From: JABMMZ01 sp040403495
Lineage (GTDB): Bacteria > Bacteroidota > Bacteroidia > NS11-12g > UBA955
Direction of reading: 5' to 3'
DNA length: 64,000 nt
NCBI GenBank assembly: GCA_040403495.1
Contig: JBBAKM010000016.1
Location: forward strand, 8,337-72,336
Position 1 is the first letter of the stretch, and every line of letters starts with the position of its first letter. Below, one piece after another: positions 53,076 to 62,341 of the stretch. The translations under genes and the position numbers were made by a program. The notes beneath the pieces were generated by a model. That model saw nothing but the letters and a program-made list of their open reading frames with translations, searched no databases and was not told the DNA's origin.

Positions 53076-53585
53076 TTGATTCAAAGAATAATTACAGATA
53101 TAAGAGTTTTTAAACACAAATATCCTTTGTTTTTTTATCTCAATGGATTTTTGATACTTGTTTATCTTTCTCAATTTGTAATTAAAACTGAAATAACCCC
53201 GCTTGGGTATTTTTCGTTGTATAGTCAAGCTGCAAGTCAACAAAAAACCTATTCTCAAAATTTGCCTTTTAATACATTAAGCAATCAACCTATAAATATT
53301 TACAATTCAAAAGGGACATCATTTTTGTTGCATGAAATTGTGACAACTAGGTATGAAATTTTGGGAAATTCCTCCTTTGGTAATCCCCAATTTGATAAAG
53401 CAAAAAAGCTCCATTTACCAGTAGCTAATGATGGTGATAAATTACAAGAGTTTAGAAAATGGTATTATCAATATTGTATAAATAATCATATTCAAGTACC
53501 CTCTTTTGAATATTTTACGGTGAAAAAATGCCATTTTAGTGAAGGTAAATTAATCGGTTTTGAAGATGTTAAAATCAAAAATTAA
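53076..53585 (+). CDS. Single-pass membrane protein of unknown function, TTG start
   Basis: 169 residues. An N-terminal membrane helix (FFYLNGFLILVYLSQFVI) is followed by an extracytoplasmic domain of about 125 residues with polar, aromatic-rich sequence (FRKWYYQYCINNHIQVPS). The frame has no ATG; the start is TTG at 53076, since a stop lies one codon upstream of the preceding codon and no other start is plausible. The 3' end overlaps the next gene by 20 bases, so the two proteins probably work together. I do not recognise a family; partners of HTTM or DoxX-like proteins often look like this. Confidence 0.65.
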   Translation: MIQRIITDIRVFKHKYPLFFYLNGFLILVYLSQFVIKTEITPLGYFSLYSQAASQQKTYSQNLPFNTLSNQPINIYNSKGTSFLLHEIVTTRYEILGNSSFGNPQFDKAKKLHLPVANDGDKLQEFRKWYYQYCINNHIQVPSFEYFTVKKCHFSEGKLIGFEDVKIKN

Positions 53586-54396
53586 TCCTACATCCATTCT
53601 GTTTTATAAGTCGATTCTCTTGACTTTTATTACTCTTTTAATAATGTGGTTTTGGTATTCAGGGTTAATGATTCACCATGTTTGGGACTCTCCATTTAAT
53701 TACAAAGCGGCCGACCCTATTTATTATCTATTGGATACTCTTTGGATTTCTAAGTTGGTGTTATACAATAGCAATTCCGCACTTGTATTTGATGGTTTAT
53801 TGATGGTTTCGTTGTTAGCGAGTTTAATATTTTCTAATAGACTTATTTTTGTTCGATTTGCAGCCATTTTATTATTGATTTACCATGTGTTGTTGAATAC
53901 AAAAATGGGATACCATGCACACCATTTATTTGCATTGCATTTTGCACTTGTGCCATTTTGGGTTAAATCAAAATATTTTGTTCCTGCCTTTTTATTGTCC
54001 CGAAATTTAGCTTGCCTAACCTATTTTACAGCAGGTTTTTTTAAATTATACCACGGTGCTTGGCTGTCAATGGAGAGTTTTTCAGCGGTATTGTCCAATC
54101 AACATGCCGCCTATTTTTATTTCAATCCAAATACATTGCGAACAATAATAAGTCAATGGATAATCCAAAATCCTTCGGTTGGATTGCTGTTTTTTGGAAC
54201 ATCTATGTTATTGCAATTGAGTTTTTTTATAGGATTTTGGACTAAGAAATATGATAAGTTGCTTGTTATGGGCATCGTAGTTTTTCATTTAATGGATTGG
54301 TTTTTAATGAATTTGGGCGTGTTTTTGTCTATGATAAGTTTGGTTTGGTTGTTTTTGTATCAAATCAATCAACATAAAACGACTAAATCTATTTAA
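53566..54396 (+). CDS. Polytopic membrane protein, HTTM/DoxX-like
   Basis: 276 residues with about seven membrane helices. It resembles the HTTM (vitamin K-dependent carboxylase-like) group: HVWDSPFNYKAADPIYYLL at the first loop, HAHHLFALHFALVPFW with a His cluster, FTAGFFKLYHGAWLS and FHLMDWFLMNLGVF. The family match is by eye only, and the function is unknown. The ATG at 53566 is used rather than a TTG two codons earlier. It overlaps the preceding gene and follows trpS on the same strand. Confidence 0.72.
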   Translation: MLKSKINPTSILFYKSILLTFITLLIMWFWYSGLMIHHVWDSPFNYKAADPIYYLLDTLWISKLVLYNSNSALVFDGLLMVSLLASLIFSNRLIFVRFAAILLLIYHVLLNTKMGYHAHHLFALHFALVPFWVKSKYFVPAFLLSRNLACLTYFTAGFFKLYHGAWLSMESFSAVLSNQHAAYFYFNPNTLRTIISQWIIQNPSVGLLFFGTSMLLQLSFFIGFWTKKYDKLLVMGIVVFHLMDWFLMNLGVFLSMISLVWLFLYQINQHKTTKSI

Positions 54397-54482
54397 AGTC
54401 CTCATTTAGTTTATTTTAACTTTAAAATAGCGAAACATTTCCACATTTTGCCTCTGAAATAATTTATTTTCAATTATTTCAA

Positions 54483-54490
54483 TATGTTTG
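54483..54490 (+). promoter_or_regulatory. -7 box of the deoxynucleoside kinase gene
   Basis: TATGTTTG ends 8 bases before the ATG at 54499. The ATG at 54484 lies inside this box. Confidence 0.6.
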
Positions 54491-54498
54491 CAGTTGAA

Positions 54499-55137
54499 AT
54501 GTCGAAAACTAATAATAACATAAAACATATTGCTGTAGCGGGAAATATAGGAAGCGGAAAAACCACTTTAGCCAATTTATTATCCAAACATTACGGTTGG
54601 GAGGTGCAATTGGAAGATATGGATGATAATCCTTACATCACCGATTTTTACGATGATATGCAAAGATGGAGTTTTAACCTTCAAGTTTATTTCTTAAACA
54701 TCAGATTTAACAATGTTAAAAAAATAAGAAGTAACGATAAAACTGTCATACAAGACAGAACGATTTATGAGGATGCCAGAATATTTGCACCCAATCTTCA
54801 TGCAATGGGATTGATGTCTACGAGAGATTATGAAAATTACATGGCATTGTTTGAATCATTGAATCAAATGATTAAAGCGCCTGATTTGTTGATTTATTTA
54901 AGAGGTTCTATTCCTACCTTGGTTAAGCAAATACAGTTGCGCGGAAGAGATTACGAGGACAGCATCAGATTGGATTATTTAAAACGTTTAAATGAACGTT
55001 ATGAGGCTTGGATTAGTACTTATAACCAAGGTAAAGTTTTAATTTTAGACATCGATGAAATCGATTTTGCTAACGATACCGATGATGCCAATCAAGTAAT
55101 CAATAAAATCGAAGCTGAATTAAACGGCTTGTTCTAG
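54499..55137 (+). CDS. Deoxynucleoside kinase
   Basis: Phosphorylates a deoxynucleoside with ATP for nucleotide salvage. 212 residues with the dNK-family P-loop AVAGNIGSGKTTLANLL, a DRTIYEDARIF segment (the DRS-like motif, here DRT), and the lid arginines in RGRDYEDSIRLDYLKRLNERY. Whether it acts on dA, dG or dC is not clear. The start at 54499 fits the family N-terminus; the earlier ATG is within the promoter box. It overlaps the convergent gene by 4 bases. Confidence 0.9.
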   Translation: MSKTNNNIKHIAVAGNIGSGKTTLANLLSKHYGWEVQLEDMDDNPYITDFYDDMQRWSFNLQVYFLNIRFNNVKKIRSNDKTVIQDRTIYEDARIFAPNLHAMGLMSTRDYENYMALFESLNQMIKAPDLLIYLRGSIPTLVKQIQLRGRDYEDSIRLDYLKRLNERYEAWISTYNQGKVLILDIDEIDFANDTDDANQVINKIEAELNGLF

Positions 55138-56099
55138 TTTCCTGCTTTTTTTGTAAAATAGTTTTTGTATTCTTCCCTGTCTAATTGAAAGTGTGAAGAT
55201 TTTAAGCAAGTGGTAAATACAATTAAACTATTTATTAATTCGCTTTCACTTTTTAATGAAGTAAGTGCCTCATTGTATTTTAAATAGCCTTTAGGCATTG
55301 CCGGCATTTCATGATTGGCTATCTTGTAAACAGCTGAAGGGCTTATGCTTTTTATTGAAAACTGATAATTACTGTATTGTAAATTGTAAAAGAAATTACA
55401 ATTCATGTTTTTGTTAAAGTTGGTGGCATCTACTTCTATTGTAGAATCAAGCCATTCGTCATCATTTAAAGGTAGAGCAATAGCGGTTTCATACATTCCA
55501 TGTTTCTTAAGTTTTTCTTTGGAAATTTTAGTAAGCATCGAATCGTTTTGATAAACAGTAAGCATACCACTTCGGCACAAGGAAACTAAATTTTGATTGA
55601 TGTTGTTAATCAAGGTTTTGCTTTTGCTTGGAATAGAATCAATATGTATCGTATTGTTGAAACTGTATCTGTCAATGTAAAGTAATTGATCAGGGGTGCA
55701 AAATTTGTAAACCTCTTTTTTGGAAAGCATCCATTTGAATCCATCGGTATTAAATTCAAAAAAATCTTTACTTGTTTTAAAAGACTTGATAAATTCTTCC
55801 TTAAAAAATCCCATTACTGAATCTTTTCCAATTTCAGGATTATTCATATCAGTTTGTATAAATACGGTGACAAGATTGTAGAGTTTTTCACTCATTTTTT
55901 TTTCACTCATTTTTAATTTTTCGGTTTCATAAATCTGTACACTTCTTGAATTGATAGATTGAATAATTTTTTCAGAAAATTGAGTGTGTTGCATAAAAGC
56001 CCAAGTTCCCATGTCTTCTTCATTAACAGAACACAATGTGTTAGATTGACTGAACAAAAGGGTAGGAACAGAAAGTAATAGAAGTAAGGTTTGTCTCAT
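55134..56099 (-). CDS. Secreted protein of unknown function
   Basis: 321 residues with a signal peptide (LLLLLSVPTLLFSQS). The mature part is mixed helical with many Lys, Ser and Asn, and has scattered Cys (LCSVNEEDMG, FCTPDQLLY, NCNFFYNLQY, TCLKSSHF). It contains a short tandem duplication, KMSEKKMSEKL, near residue 65. I see no known catalytic motif. It is a single gene between the deoxynucleoside kinase and the aminopeptidase genes. Confidence 0.75.
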   Translation of the reverse strand: MRQTLLLLLSVPTLLFSQSNTLCSVNEEDMGTWAFMQHTQFSEKIIQSINSRSVQIYETEKLKMSEKKMSEKLYNLVTVFIQTDMNNPEIGKDSVMGFFKEEFIKSFKTSKDFFEFNTDGFKWMLSKKEVYKFCTPDQLLYIDRYSFNNTIHIDSIPSKSKTLINNINQNLVSLCRSGMLTVYQNDSMLTKISKEKLKKHGMYETAIALPLNDDEWLDSTIEVDATNFNKNMNCNFFYNLQYSNYQFSIKSISPSAVYKIANHEMPAMPKGYLKYNEALTSLKSESELINSLIVFTTCLKSSHFQLDREEYKNYFTKKAGN

Positions 56100-56200
56100 T
56101 TAAGGTTTATTTAAATTCAATTATAACTAAAAAAAACGAATAATATTGTTTTTGTAGTGAAATGCTCGAATAAAAAAATTATTTTCGCAACTCCAACAAT

Positions 56201-57499
56201 ATGAAATATCAAGCAATCAACTCACAGTTATTTATAAGTAATCGTCAAAGATTTATTCAAAAGATGAAGCCTAATAGTATTGCTATTTTTAGGAGTAATT
56301 ACGAATTTGTAAAAAACGGAGATGCCTCTTTGGATTTTAAACAAAACTCTGACTTATTTTGGTTGTCAGGAATCGACCAAGAGGATTCTTTTTTAGTGTT
56401 ATATCCCGATTGTCCCGATGCCGCTTTCAGAGAATGCTTGTTTTTGAAACAAACAAATGCCACAATTGCAGTGTGGGATGGTCATAAATATACCAAGGAA
56501 GAAGCAACGCAAACATCTGGAATTAAACATATTTATTGGAATGATGGCTTTTGGAATACCATACGTTCGAAAGTAAATTATGCAACAAACATTTATTTAA
56601 ACTTAAACGAAAATGACCGATTCTCATTCAAATCTCCCTACAGTGATTTAGATTTTGCTAGAGAAATGAAAACGCATTTTCCATTACATAATTTTGAACG
56701 TTCGGCGCCAATTTTACAAAGATTGAGAAGTGTAAAATCGGATATTGAAATGGAATTGATAAAGCATGCAATTGGTATCTCGAAAAAAGGGTTCGAAAGA
56801 TTGTTGAAGTTTGTTAAACCAGGTGTTATGGAATATGAGGTTGAAGCAGAATTGATACACGAATACATCAGAAATGCAGCAACAGGACATTCATTTCATC
56901 CTATTGTAGCTAGTGGTGCAAGCGCTTGTGTGCTTCATTATGTCGAAAACAATAAGCCTTGTAAAGATGGTGACTTACTTTTGGTTGATTGTGGTGTCGA
57001 TTATGCCAATTACGCCAGTGACATGACAAGGGTTATACCTGTCAATGGAAGATTTACCCAAAGGCAAAAAGACGTTTACAATGCAGTTCTAAGAATTATG
57101 CGCGAAGCAACCAAATTGCTTAAGCCGGGAACCATGTTGATGGATTATCATCAAATTGTAGGGAAAGAATTGATGGAAAAGGAATTGGTTGATTTAGGTT
57201 TATTGACAATGGATGACATTAAGAATGAGCCTGCTGATTGGCCTGCATACAAAAAATATTTCATGCATGGAACCAGCCATTTCTTAGGGATAGATGTGCA
57301 TGATGTTGGAATGCGATACGAGGCTATGCAAGTTGGACACTTATTTACCTGTGAGCCTGGTATTTATATCCAAAGTGAAGGCATTGGTATCCGTTTGGAA
57401 AACAATATTTTAATTACCGAAAATGGACCATTTGATTTGATGGATGCAATCAACATGCCTTTAGAGGTTGATGAAATTGAAGCTATTATGAATGCGTAA
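56201..57499 (+). CDS. pepP: Xaa-Pro aminopeptidase
   Basis: Removes N-terminal residues that precede proline. 432 residues: an N-terminal AMP_N domain (LFISNRQRFIQKMKPNSIAI, then DLFWLSGIDQEDSFLVLYP) and a C-terminal pita-bread metallopeptidase domain. The two-metal site is complete: Asp in DCGVDYANYASDMTRV, His in HGTSHFLGIDVHD, Glu in CEPGIYI and Glu in IRLENN. The MarR gene follows 8 bases downstream. Confidence 0.94.
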   Translation: MKYQAINSQLFISNRQRFIQKMKPNSIAIFRSNYEFVKNGDASLDFKQNSDLFWLSGIDQEDSFLVLYPDCPDAAFRECLFLKQTNATIAVWDGHKYTKEEATQTSGIKHIYWNDGFWNTIRSKVNYATNIYLNLNENDRFSFKSPYSDLDFAREMKTHFPLHNFERSAPILQRLRSVKSDIEMELIKHAIGISKKGFERLLKFVKPGVMEYEVEAELIHEYIRNAATGHSFHPIVASGASACVLHYVENNKPCKDGDLLLVDCGVDYANYASDMTRVIPVNGRFTQRQKDVYNAVLRIMREATKLLKPGTMLMDYHQIVGKELMEKELVDLGLLTMDDIKNEPADWPAYKKYFMHGTSHFLGIDVHDVGMRYEAMQVGHLFTCEPGIYIQSEGIGIRLENNILITENGPFDLMDAINMPLEVDEIEAIMNA

Positions 57500-57507
57500 A
57501 ACCATCC

Positions 57508-57954
57508 ATGCCTCGTCCTCAAAATCCAAATTTAAACTTTAATAGTTTATTCGTCTTAGTTTTTAAACTAAAACGAATATTGGAGTCTCAAATTGAGGCT
57601 GAAATACAATTTAAAGGCATCAAGTCGTTCAAATCGACTTATTTGCCAGTGTTTTTATTTTTATTTAAAGAGGGTAGCACCACTGTTTTAATTGCTGATG
57701 CGTTGGGAGTAAGTAAACAAGCGGCCAGTAAATTAATTCATGAAATGATGGCGGAAGGGTTAATAAAAACTCAAATTAACAAGCTAGACCGACGTTCTTC
57801 TATTATTTTGTTATCAGCAAAGGGTAAAAGAATGGCTATCGAAGTAAGAAAAACCCTGCATCGCTTAACTGAAAACTACAAGTCTTTGATGGGAAAAGAA
57901 GAGTTTGAGTTAATGGTCACTTATTTAGATAATTTATTGGGATTGCACGAGTAA
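57508..57954 (+). CDS. MarR-family transcriptional regulator
   Basis: 148-residue winged-helix regulator: VLIADALGVSKQAASKLIHE is the recognition helix region (about 70-89) and LDRRSSIILLSAKGKRMA the wing. The helices at either end would form the dimer. Such proteins sense small aromatic or other ligands. It is likely co-transcribed with pepP, and is convergent with the alanine dehydrogenase gene (stops 2 bases apart). Its target is not evident; no clear palindrome lies at the pepP promoter. Confidence 0.88.
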   Translation: MPRPQNPNLNFNSLFVLVFKLKRILESQIEAEIQFKGIKSFKSTYLPVFLFLFKEGSTTVLIADALGVSKQAASKLIHEMMAEGLIKTQINKLDRRSSIILLSAKGKRMAIEVRKTLHRLTENYKSLMGKEEFELMVTYLDNLLGLHE

Positions 57955-57956
57955 GC

Positions 57957-59189
57957 TTAGTAGATATTAAGCAATAAGTTTAAATCCTTGAACGGCATAT
58001 TGAATTTTTTAGACAAAGATTCATTCACCAATTGTCCTTTGTATAGGTAAACGCCATTTCTGAAACCAGGAGCAATTTTTATAAGATCGTGAAAACCTCC
58101 ATAATTTGAAATGTCATTCAATACTGGGGTGAAAATATTGCTCAATGCATAGCTAGCAGTTCTAGACACACGTGCTGTGATATTGGGAACGCAATAATGA
58201 ATGACTTCATGTTTTTTGAAAATAGGGCGTTTGTGATTGGTAATTTCTGAAGTCTCAAAAACACCACCTTGGTCGATACTAACATCAATAATAATGCTGT
58301 TTGGTTTCATTTTGGCAACCATTTTTTCACTAACCACCACAGGACTTCTGCCTTGTTCTCCTCGCAGAGCCCCAATGGCAACATCACATGTTCTAAGTGC
58401 TTCAGCTAAAATGTTGGGTTGGATAGTCGATGTAAATATTTTAGAACCAATATTGTCTTGAAGTCTTCTTAAACGGTACAATTCATTGTCAAATATCTTA
58501 ACATTAGCACCTAATCCCAAGGCTGCTTTACAAGCGTATTCTCCTACAGCTCCTGCTCCAATAATAACTATTTGAGTAGGGGGAATACCAGTAAAACCAC
58601 CTAATAATTCGCCTTTTCCTATGTTTGCATTGTTAAGATATTCACTAGCCAAAAGGATAGAGGCATGACCCGCAAGTTCACTCATCGCTCTGATAATTGG
58701 GAAAAAACCAGAATCATCTTGAAGGAATTCGTATGCTATGGCATTTATTCTCTTTAATAACATCCTATTCAAATTGATAGGATCCATTTGGTCGAGTTGT
58801 AAGGCCGAAATTAATAATTGATCAGGTTTCATCAACTCAATTTCAGAAGCCGTAGGGGGTTCAATTTTTAATATGATATCGGCATTAAAAATTTCTTCGT
58901 GAGATTGAATAATTGTGGCACCTGCTTCACTGAATTTTTGGTCAGAAAAATGACTAGCCTCACCCGCTTTAGATTCAATAATGATTTGATGACCATTTTG
59001 AACTAAAAATTCAACAGCAGAGGGCGATAATGGAACTCTATTCTCTTGCGAAGTTGTTTCCTTAGGTATGCCAATAAATAATTTATGATCCTTTTGTTTG
59101 AGTGGTGCAGCCTTTTCTAATGGATGCATGGCATAGGCTTCTTTGGCAATGTCGTTGAATGTAATAATCCCTTTTTTATTATCGCTCAT
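57957..59189 (-). CDS. ald: Alanine dehydrogenase
   Basis: NAD-dependent enzyme that interconverts L-alanine and pyruvate plus ammonia. 410 residues, about 35 more than usual at the N-terminus, which reads as an extra leader (KGIITFNDIAKEAYAMHPLE). The core has FIGIPKETTSQENRVPLSPS, the SELAGHASILLASEYL segment, the NAD motif VVIGAGAVGEYACKAALGLGA (here IVIIGAGAVGEYACKAAL) and GQGRSPVVV-like text (GEQGRSPVVVSEKM). The related transhydrogenase PntA alpha-1 is an alternative, but no pntB lies next to it. Confidence 0.85.
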   Translation of the reverse strand: MSDNKKGIITFNDIAKEAYAMHPLEKAAPLKQKDHKLFIGIPKETTSQENRVPLSPSAVEFLVQNGHQIIIESKAGEASHFSDQKFSEAGATIIQSHEEIFNADIILKIEPPTASEIELMKPDQLLISALQLDQMDPINLNRMLLKRINAIAYEFLQDDSGFFPIIRAMSELAGHASILLASEYLNNANIGKGELLGGFTGIPPTQIVIIGAGAVGEYACKAALGLGANVKIFDNELYRLRRLQDNIGSKIFTSTIQPNILAEALRTCDVAIGALRGEQGRSPVVVSEKMVAKMKPNSIIIDVSIDQGGVFETSEITNHKRPIFKKHEVIHYCVPNITARVSRTASYALSNIFTPVLNDISNYGGFHDLIKIAPGFRNGVYLYKGQLVNESLSKKFNMPFKDLNLLLNIY

Positions 59190-59221
59190 TGGTGAATGTC
59201 TGATAAAGTATTCAGTATGAG

Positions 59222-59251
59222 CAAAATTAGGAATAAAAATGGATAAAACAA
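59222..59251 (-). promoter_or_regulatory. Promoter of the alanine dehydrogenase gene
   Basis: Minus-strand TTG (59249-59251), a 19-base spacer, and TAATTTTG (59222-59229). The leader is about 30 bases. Confidence 0.62.
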
Positions 59252-59273
59252 TCCAATGATGAATAATATTTTG

Positions 59274-59304
59274 TTGTTATTTGCGTTTCCTTGCTTTAGA
59301 TTTG
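59274..59304 (+). promoter_or_regulatory. Promoter of the transglycosylase operon
   Basis: TTG (59274-59276), a 20-base spacer, and TAGATTTG (59297-59304), 7 bases before the ATG at 59312. Confidence 0.7.
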
Positions 59305-59311
59305 CAACACC

Positions 59312-60706
59312 ATGTTCATCAAACGATTGTTACTTTGCTTTATTCTCTTTTTATTGAGTACACAAGCGTCCATTTATGCGCAGAAAAATTCTATTTTTAG
59401 AATCGATAGTTTAACACATGTGTTCATGTCACAAACATTGAGCAAACCTCAAGTGGGCTTGACTACAGATGAGGTCCTGACTTTAACCGAAAGTAAATTC
59501 AATGATTTGGTTCTGACTTTGGGAACAACAATTCCTTTCAAATTTGACGAAACAGTTAGGACGCAAATGCACTACATGAAACATCCATCAAGTTCGTTTT
59601 TGAAAAAAGCACAAAGTAAGAAGAATATTTATTTCAGAGTATTTGAAGAAGTGCTCGACCGAAAAGGGATGCCCGATGAAATTAAATATTTATCAATAGT
59701 GGAGTCCTTATTGAGTGCAAATGCAGTAAGTTGGTGTGGAGCAACAGGCTTGTGGCAGTTTATGCCTGCTACAGGTAGAATGATGGATTTAACCATTAAC
59801 AGTGAGGTTGATGAACGCAAAGACTTATACAAAAGTACTGAAAAGGCTTGCGATTATCTTTTGAGTATGTATAATTTATATGGCGATTGGTTGTTAGCTT
59901 TGTCTGCATACAATGGTGGTCCTGGCAATGTAAACAAGGCCATTAGACGCTCAGGTGGTAAAAAAACATTTTGGGAAATTAAGCCTTATCTTCCCAAAGA
60001 AACCCAACAGTATGTTCCCAAATTTTTGGCAACAGCGTTTTTAATGACTTTCTCACCTCCAGAGTCAGAAGAGAACAGCCATTTGTTGAAAGAACATGAA
60101 ACTTTAGTGCCTGTTGTAATGTGTTGTGAGGTAGATATGAAATACATTTGTGCCGTTGTTGAGCTTAATGATTTTGAAAGACAAGAATGGAATAGTACCT
60201 ATACCAGTGGAATTATTCCCTCTACAATGGCTGCCAAAAATGTAGTATTGCCTTATAACAAAGCCATGAAGTTGGCAGAATGGCAAGACAGTATTTATGG
60301 GATAGTTACCCAGTCATTTTCTCCTAAAAAATACATTCAAAACAAAACCGAAACGGTATTTCATACGGTTAAAAAAGGTCAAAATTTGCCTATAATAGCA
60401 GAACAATTTGGTGTAAGTGTCTCCCAAATAAAAAATTGGAATCGCTTAAAATCAAGCAAAGTAAGTGCAGGTAGAAAATTGAAAATTATTAAAACTTCCC
60501 ATGAAATTCTGCCAATCAAAGTAAATGAATCAACAAGATTTCTTTACTACATAACAGAAAGTGCTAATGAATCTATCCAAGATTTATGTAGCCGTTTTAA
60601 GGAGTTTGATATCGACAAAACATGTTCTGAAAATGGCATTGATACGCCATTAACGCCAATTGAAAAAGGGAAATTAATAAAATTGTATTTAAATAATTCT
60701 ATATAA
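59312..60706 (+). CDS. Lytic transglycosylase with LysM domain, MltD-like
   Basis: Cuts peptidoglycan glycan strands in the periplasm. 464 residues: signal peptide (LLLCFILFLLSTQASIYAQ), an SLT domain with catalytic Glu in SIVESLLSANAVS, GATGLWQFMPATGRMM and LALSAYNGGPGNVNKAIRRS, then at least one LysM domain (TVKKGQNLPIIAEQFGVSVS, then NWNRLKSSKVSAGRKLKI). A weaker second LysM-like segment may lie at the C-terminus. First gene of a four-gene operon, 1 base before the DUF4837 gene. Confidence 0.92.
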   Translation: MFIKRLLLCFILFLLSTQASIYAQKNSIFRIDSLTHVFMSQTLSKPQVGLTTDEVLTLTESKFNDLVLTLGTTIPFKFDETVRTQMHYMKHPSSSFLKKAQSKKNIYFRVFEEVLDRKGMPDEIKYLSIVESLLSANAVSWCGATGLWQFMPATGRMMDLTINSEVDERKDLYKSTEKACDYLLSMYNLYGDWLLALSAYNGGPGNVNKAIRRSGGKKTFWEIKPYLPKETQQYVPKFLATAFLMTFSPPESEENSHLLKEHETLVPVVMCCEVDMKYICAVVELNDFERQEWNSTYTSGIIPSTMAAKNVVLPYNKAMKLAEWQDSIYGIVTQSFSPKKYIQNKTETVFHTVKKGQNLPIIAEQFGVSVSQIKNWNRLKSSKVSAGRKLKIIKTSHEILPIKVNESTRFLYYITESANESIQDLCSRFKEFDIDKTCSENGIDTPLTPIEKGKLIKLYLNNSI

Positions 60707-60707
60707 A

Positions 60708-61769
60708 ATGTATTCAAAAATTTATGTTGCACTAAGTATTTTGCTATTAGTGTCTTGTTCTCGTCAACAACAAAACGAATTGCCTGATTCTGTTGGGAAA
60801 CTTGGTAGTTTAGTGGTTGTTTCTGATGCTGAAACGCACAAGGTGATGAATAACAGTATCGAAGATTTGTTCTTGAGTCCTGTGCCACACTTACCAAATG
60901 GGGAACCTTACTTTGAGATTGTTAAACCTGAACCTTATGATTTTAGCCGTTTCTTTTTTAATCACAAATCAGTTTTGGTTTTGGTCAATGAAAGTAATTT
61001 GGAGTCAATGCAAGAATTATTGAAACCCTTTACCGAAAAAACGATTCAGAAACTAATGAATGATACCGCACCTGTGTTAATGAATAAAAAGGATTTGTTT
61101 GCCAAACATCAACATGTTGTATACTTATTTGGAAAGAATAGACAGGACTTAAACACCAAATTTCTCAAAGCAAAACAAGATATTTTAAATGCACTAATGG
61201 ATTTTGAGCTTCAAGACCAGCATGATAAAATGTATAAGGACACTTCTAATATAACTAAGTATCAAAAGCAAATTATGTTGGCACATGGAATGACAGTTCA
61301 AGTTCCGGGGATTTTCCAACTTAAAAAAGTAAAAGAAGATGTTTTCTGGTTTCAGTTTGATGCTATTGAAGGTGAAACGCCCAAAAATATTGGATTATTA
61401 GTTCATTCATATCCATATAAGGATACCTCTGATTTTTCATATTCTTCTATTATTTCAGCAAGAGACAGTGTTTGTAAATATCTGATTGCAGGAGAAATAC
61501 CCGGAACCTACATGGGGACAACCGAAAGTGAATACTATCCTCCCCGTTTTAAAACGGTAGAAAATATTAAAGGCAGATATGCTGTGAAAATTAGAGGTTG
61601 GTGGACGATAAAAGGACTAAGCCAAGCTGGACCGTTTATTCGGTATGTCATTCACATGCCAGAAAAAAACCGTTTGTTTGTGTTTGAAGGGTTTGTTTAC
61701 AAACCAAGTTTAAATACCAAAGAACGCGATTTGAGATTTATTGAGTCCATAGCCAAAAGTATAAAGTAA
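60708..61769 (+). CDS. DUF4837 family lipoprotein
   Basis: 353 residues with lipobox LVSCS (Cys near residue 17). The mature part has the DUF4837 pattern: GKLGSLVVVSDAETHKVM, then EPYFEIVKPEPYDF, VLVLVNESNLESMQELL, and a late RGWWTIKGLSQAGPFIRY. The family is found mostly in Bacteroidota and its function is unknown. The gene lies between a transglycosylase and purN; the envelope location and tight spacing suggest a link to the transglycosylase. Its stop overlaps the purN start (TAATG). Confidence 0.86.
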   Translation: MYSKIYVALSILLLVSCSRQQQNELPDSVGKLGSLVVVSDAETHKVMNNSIEDLFLSPVPHLPNGEPYFEIVKPEPYDFSRFFFNHKSVLVLVNESNLESMQELLKPFTEKTIQKLMNDTAPVLMNKKDLFAKHQHVVYLFGKNRQDLNTKFLKAKQDILNALMDFELQDQHDKMYKDTSNITKYQKQIMLAHGMTVQVPGIFQLKKVKEDVFWFQFDAIEGETPKNIGLLVHSYPYKDTSDFSYSSIISARDSVCKYLIAGEIPGTYMGTTESEYYPPRFKTVENIKGRYAVKIRGWWTIKGLSQAGPFIRYVIHMPEKNRLFVFEGFVYKPSLNTKERDLRFIESIAKSIK

Positions 61770-62341
61770 TGTCAAAGAAAAATATCGTTGTTTTTGCTTC
61801 AGGAAGCGGATCTAACGCATTGAATTTAATTCATTATTTTAACTCAAGCGAAACGGCTGTTGTTAATGCAGTTTTTACAAACAATAAAAATGCAGGTGTT
61901 ATCTCTAAAGCGATAGACAACCGAGTGGCGGTTCAAAGATTTAATAAAAATGATTTTTACGAAACGACACAGGTGATTGATTGGGTCGAAATTTATAATC
62001 CCGATATCATTGTTTTAGCAGGCTTTTTATGGTTGGTGCCTCCTTCATTTATAGAACATTTTGAGGGTAAAATTATTAATTTACACCCTTCCTTATTGCC
62101 CAAGTTTGGCGGTAAAGGCATGTATGGTAAATATGTCCATCAAGCGGTTTTAGAGGCGCATGAAACAGAAACGGGAATTACCATTCATAAGGTTAACAAA
62201 GAATACGATAAAGGTGAAATTTTATGTCAAGCGAAGTTTGTGATAGAACCAAGCGACGATATTACTGCCATTGAGTCAAAAATTCATGATCTTGAGTTTT
62301 TTCATTTACCCAAAACCATAGAAACAATCCTTGCGAAATAA
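61769..62341 (+). CDS. purN: Phosphoribosylglycinamide formyltransferase
   Basis: Transfers a formyl group from 10-formyltetrahydrofolate to GAR in purine synthesis. 190 residues with the phosphate loop VFASGSGSNALNL at the start, the folate/catalytic motif NLHPSLLPKFGGKGMYG (catalytic Asn and His) and the late HKVNKEYDKGEIL with its Asp. It is coupled with the lipoprotein gene before it and overlaps the next gene by 11 bases. Confidence 0.96.
   Translation: MSKKNIVVFASGSGSNALNLIHYFNSSETAVVNAVFTNNKNAGVISKAIDNRVAVQRFNKNDFYETTQVIDWVEIYNPDIIVLAGFLWLVPPSFIEHFEGKIINLHPSLLPKFGGKGMYGKYVHQAVLEAHETETGITIHKVNKEYDKGEILCQAKFVIEPSDDITAIESKIHDLEFFHLPKTIETILAK

Noticed and set aside
53069..53113. ATG-started frame beginning MSFDSKNNYRYKSF before the TTG-started membrane gene
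   Set aside because: It closes after 14 codons and is in a different frame from the long protein; a frameshift is not needed because the TTG frame gives a sound N-terminal helix.
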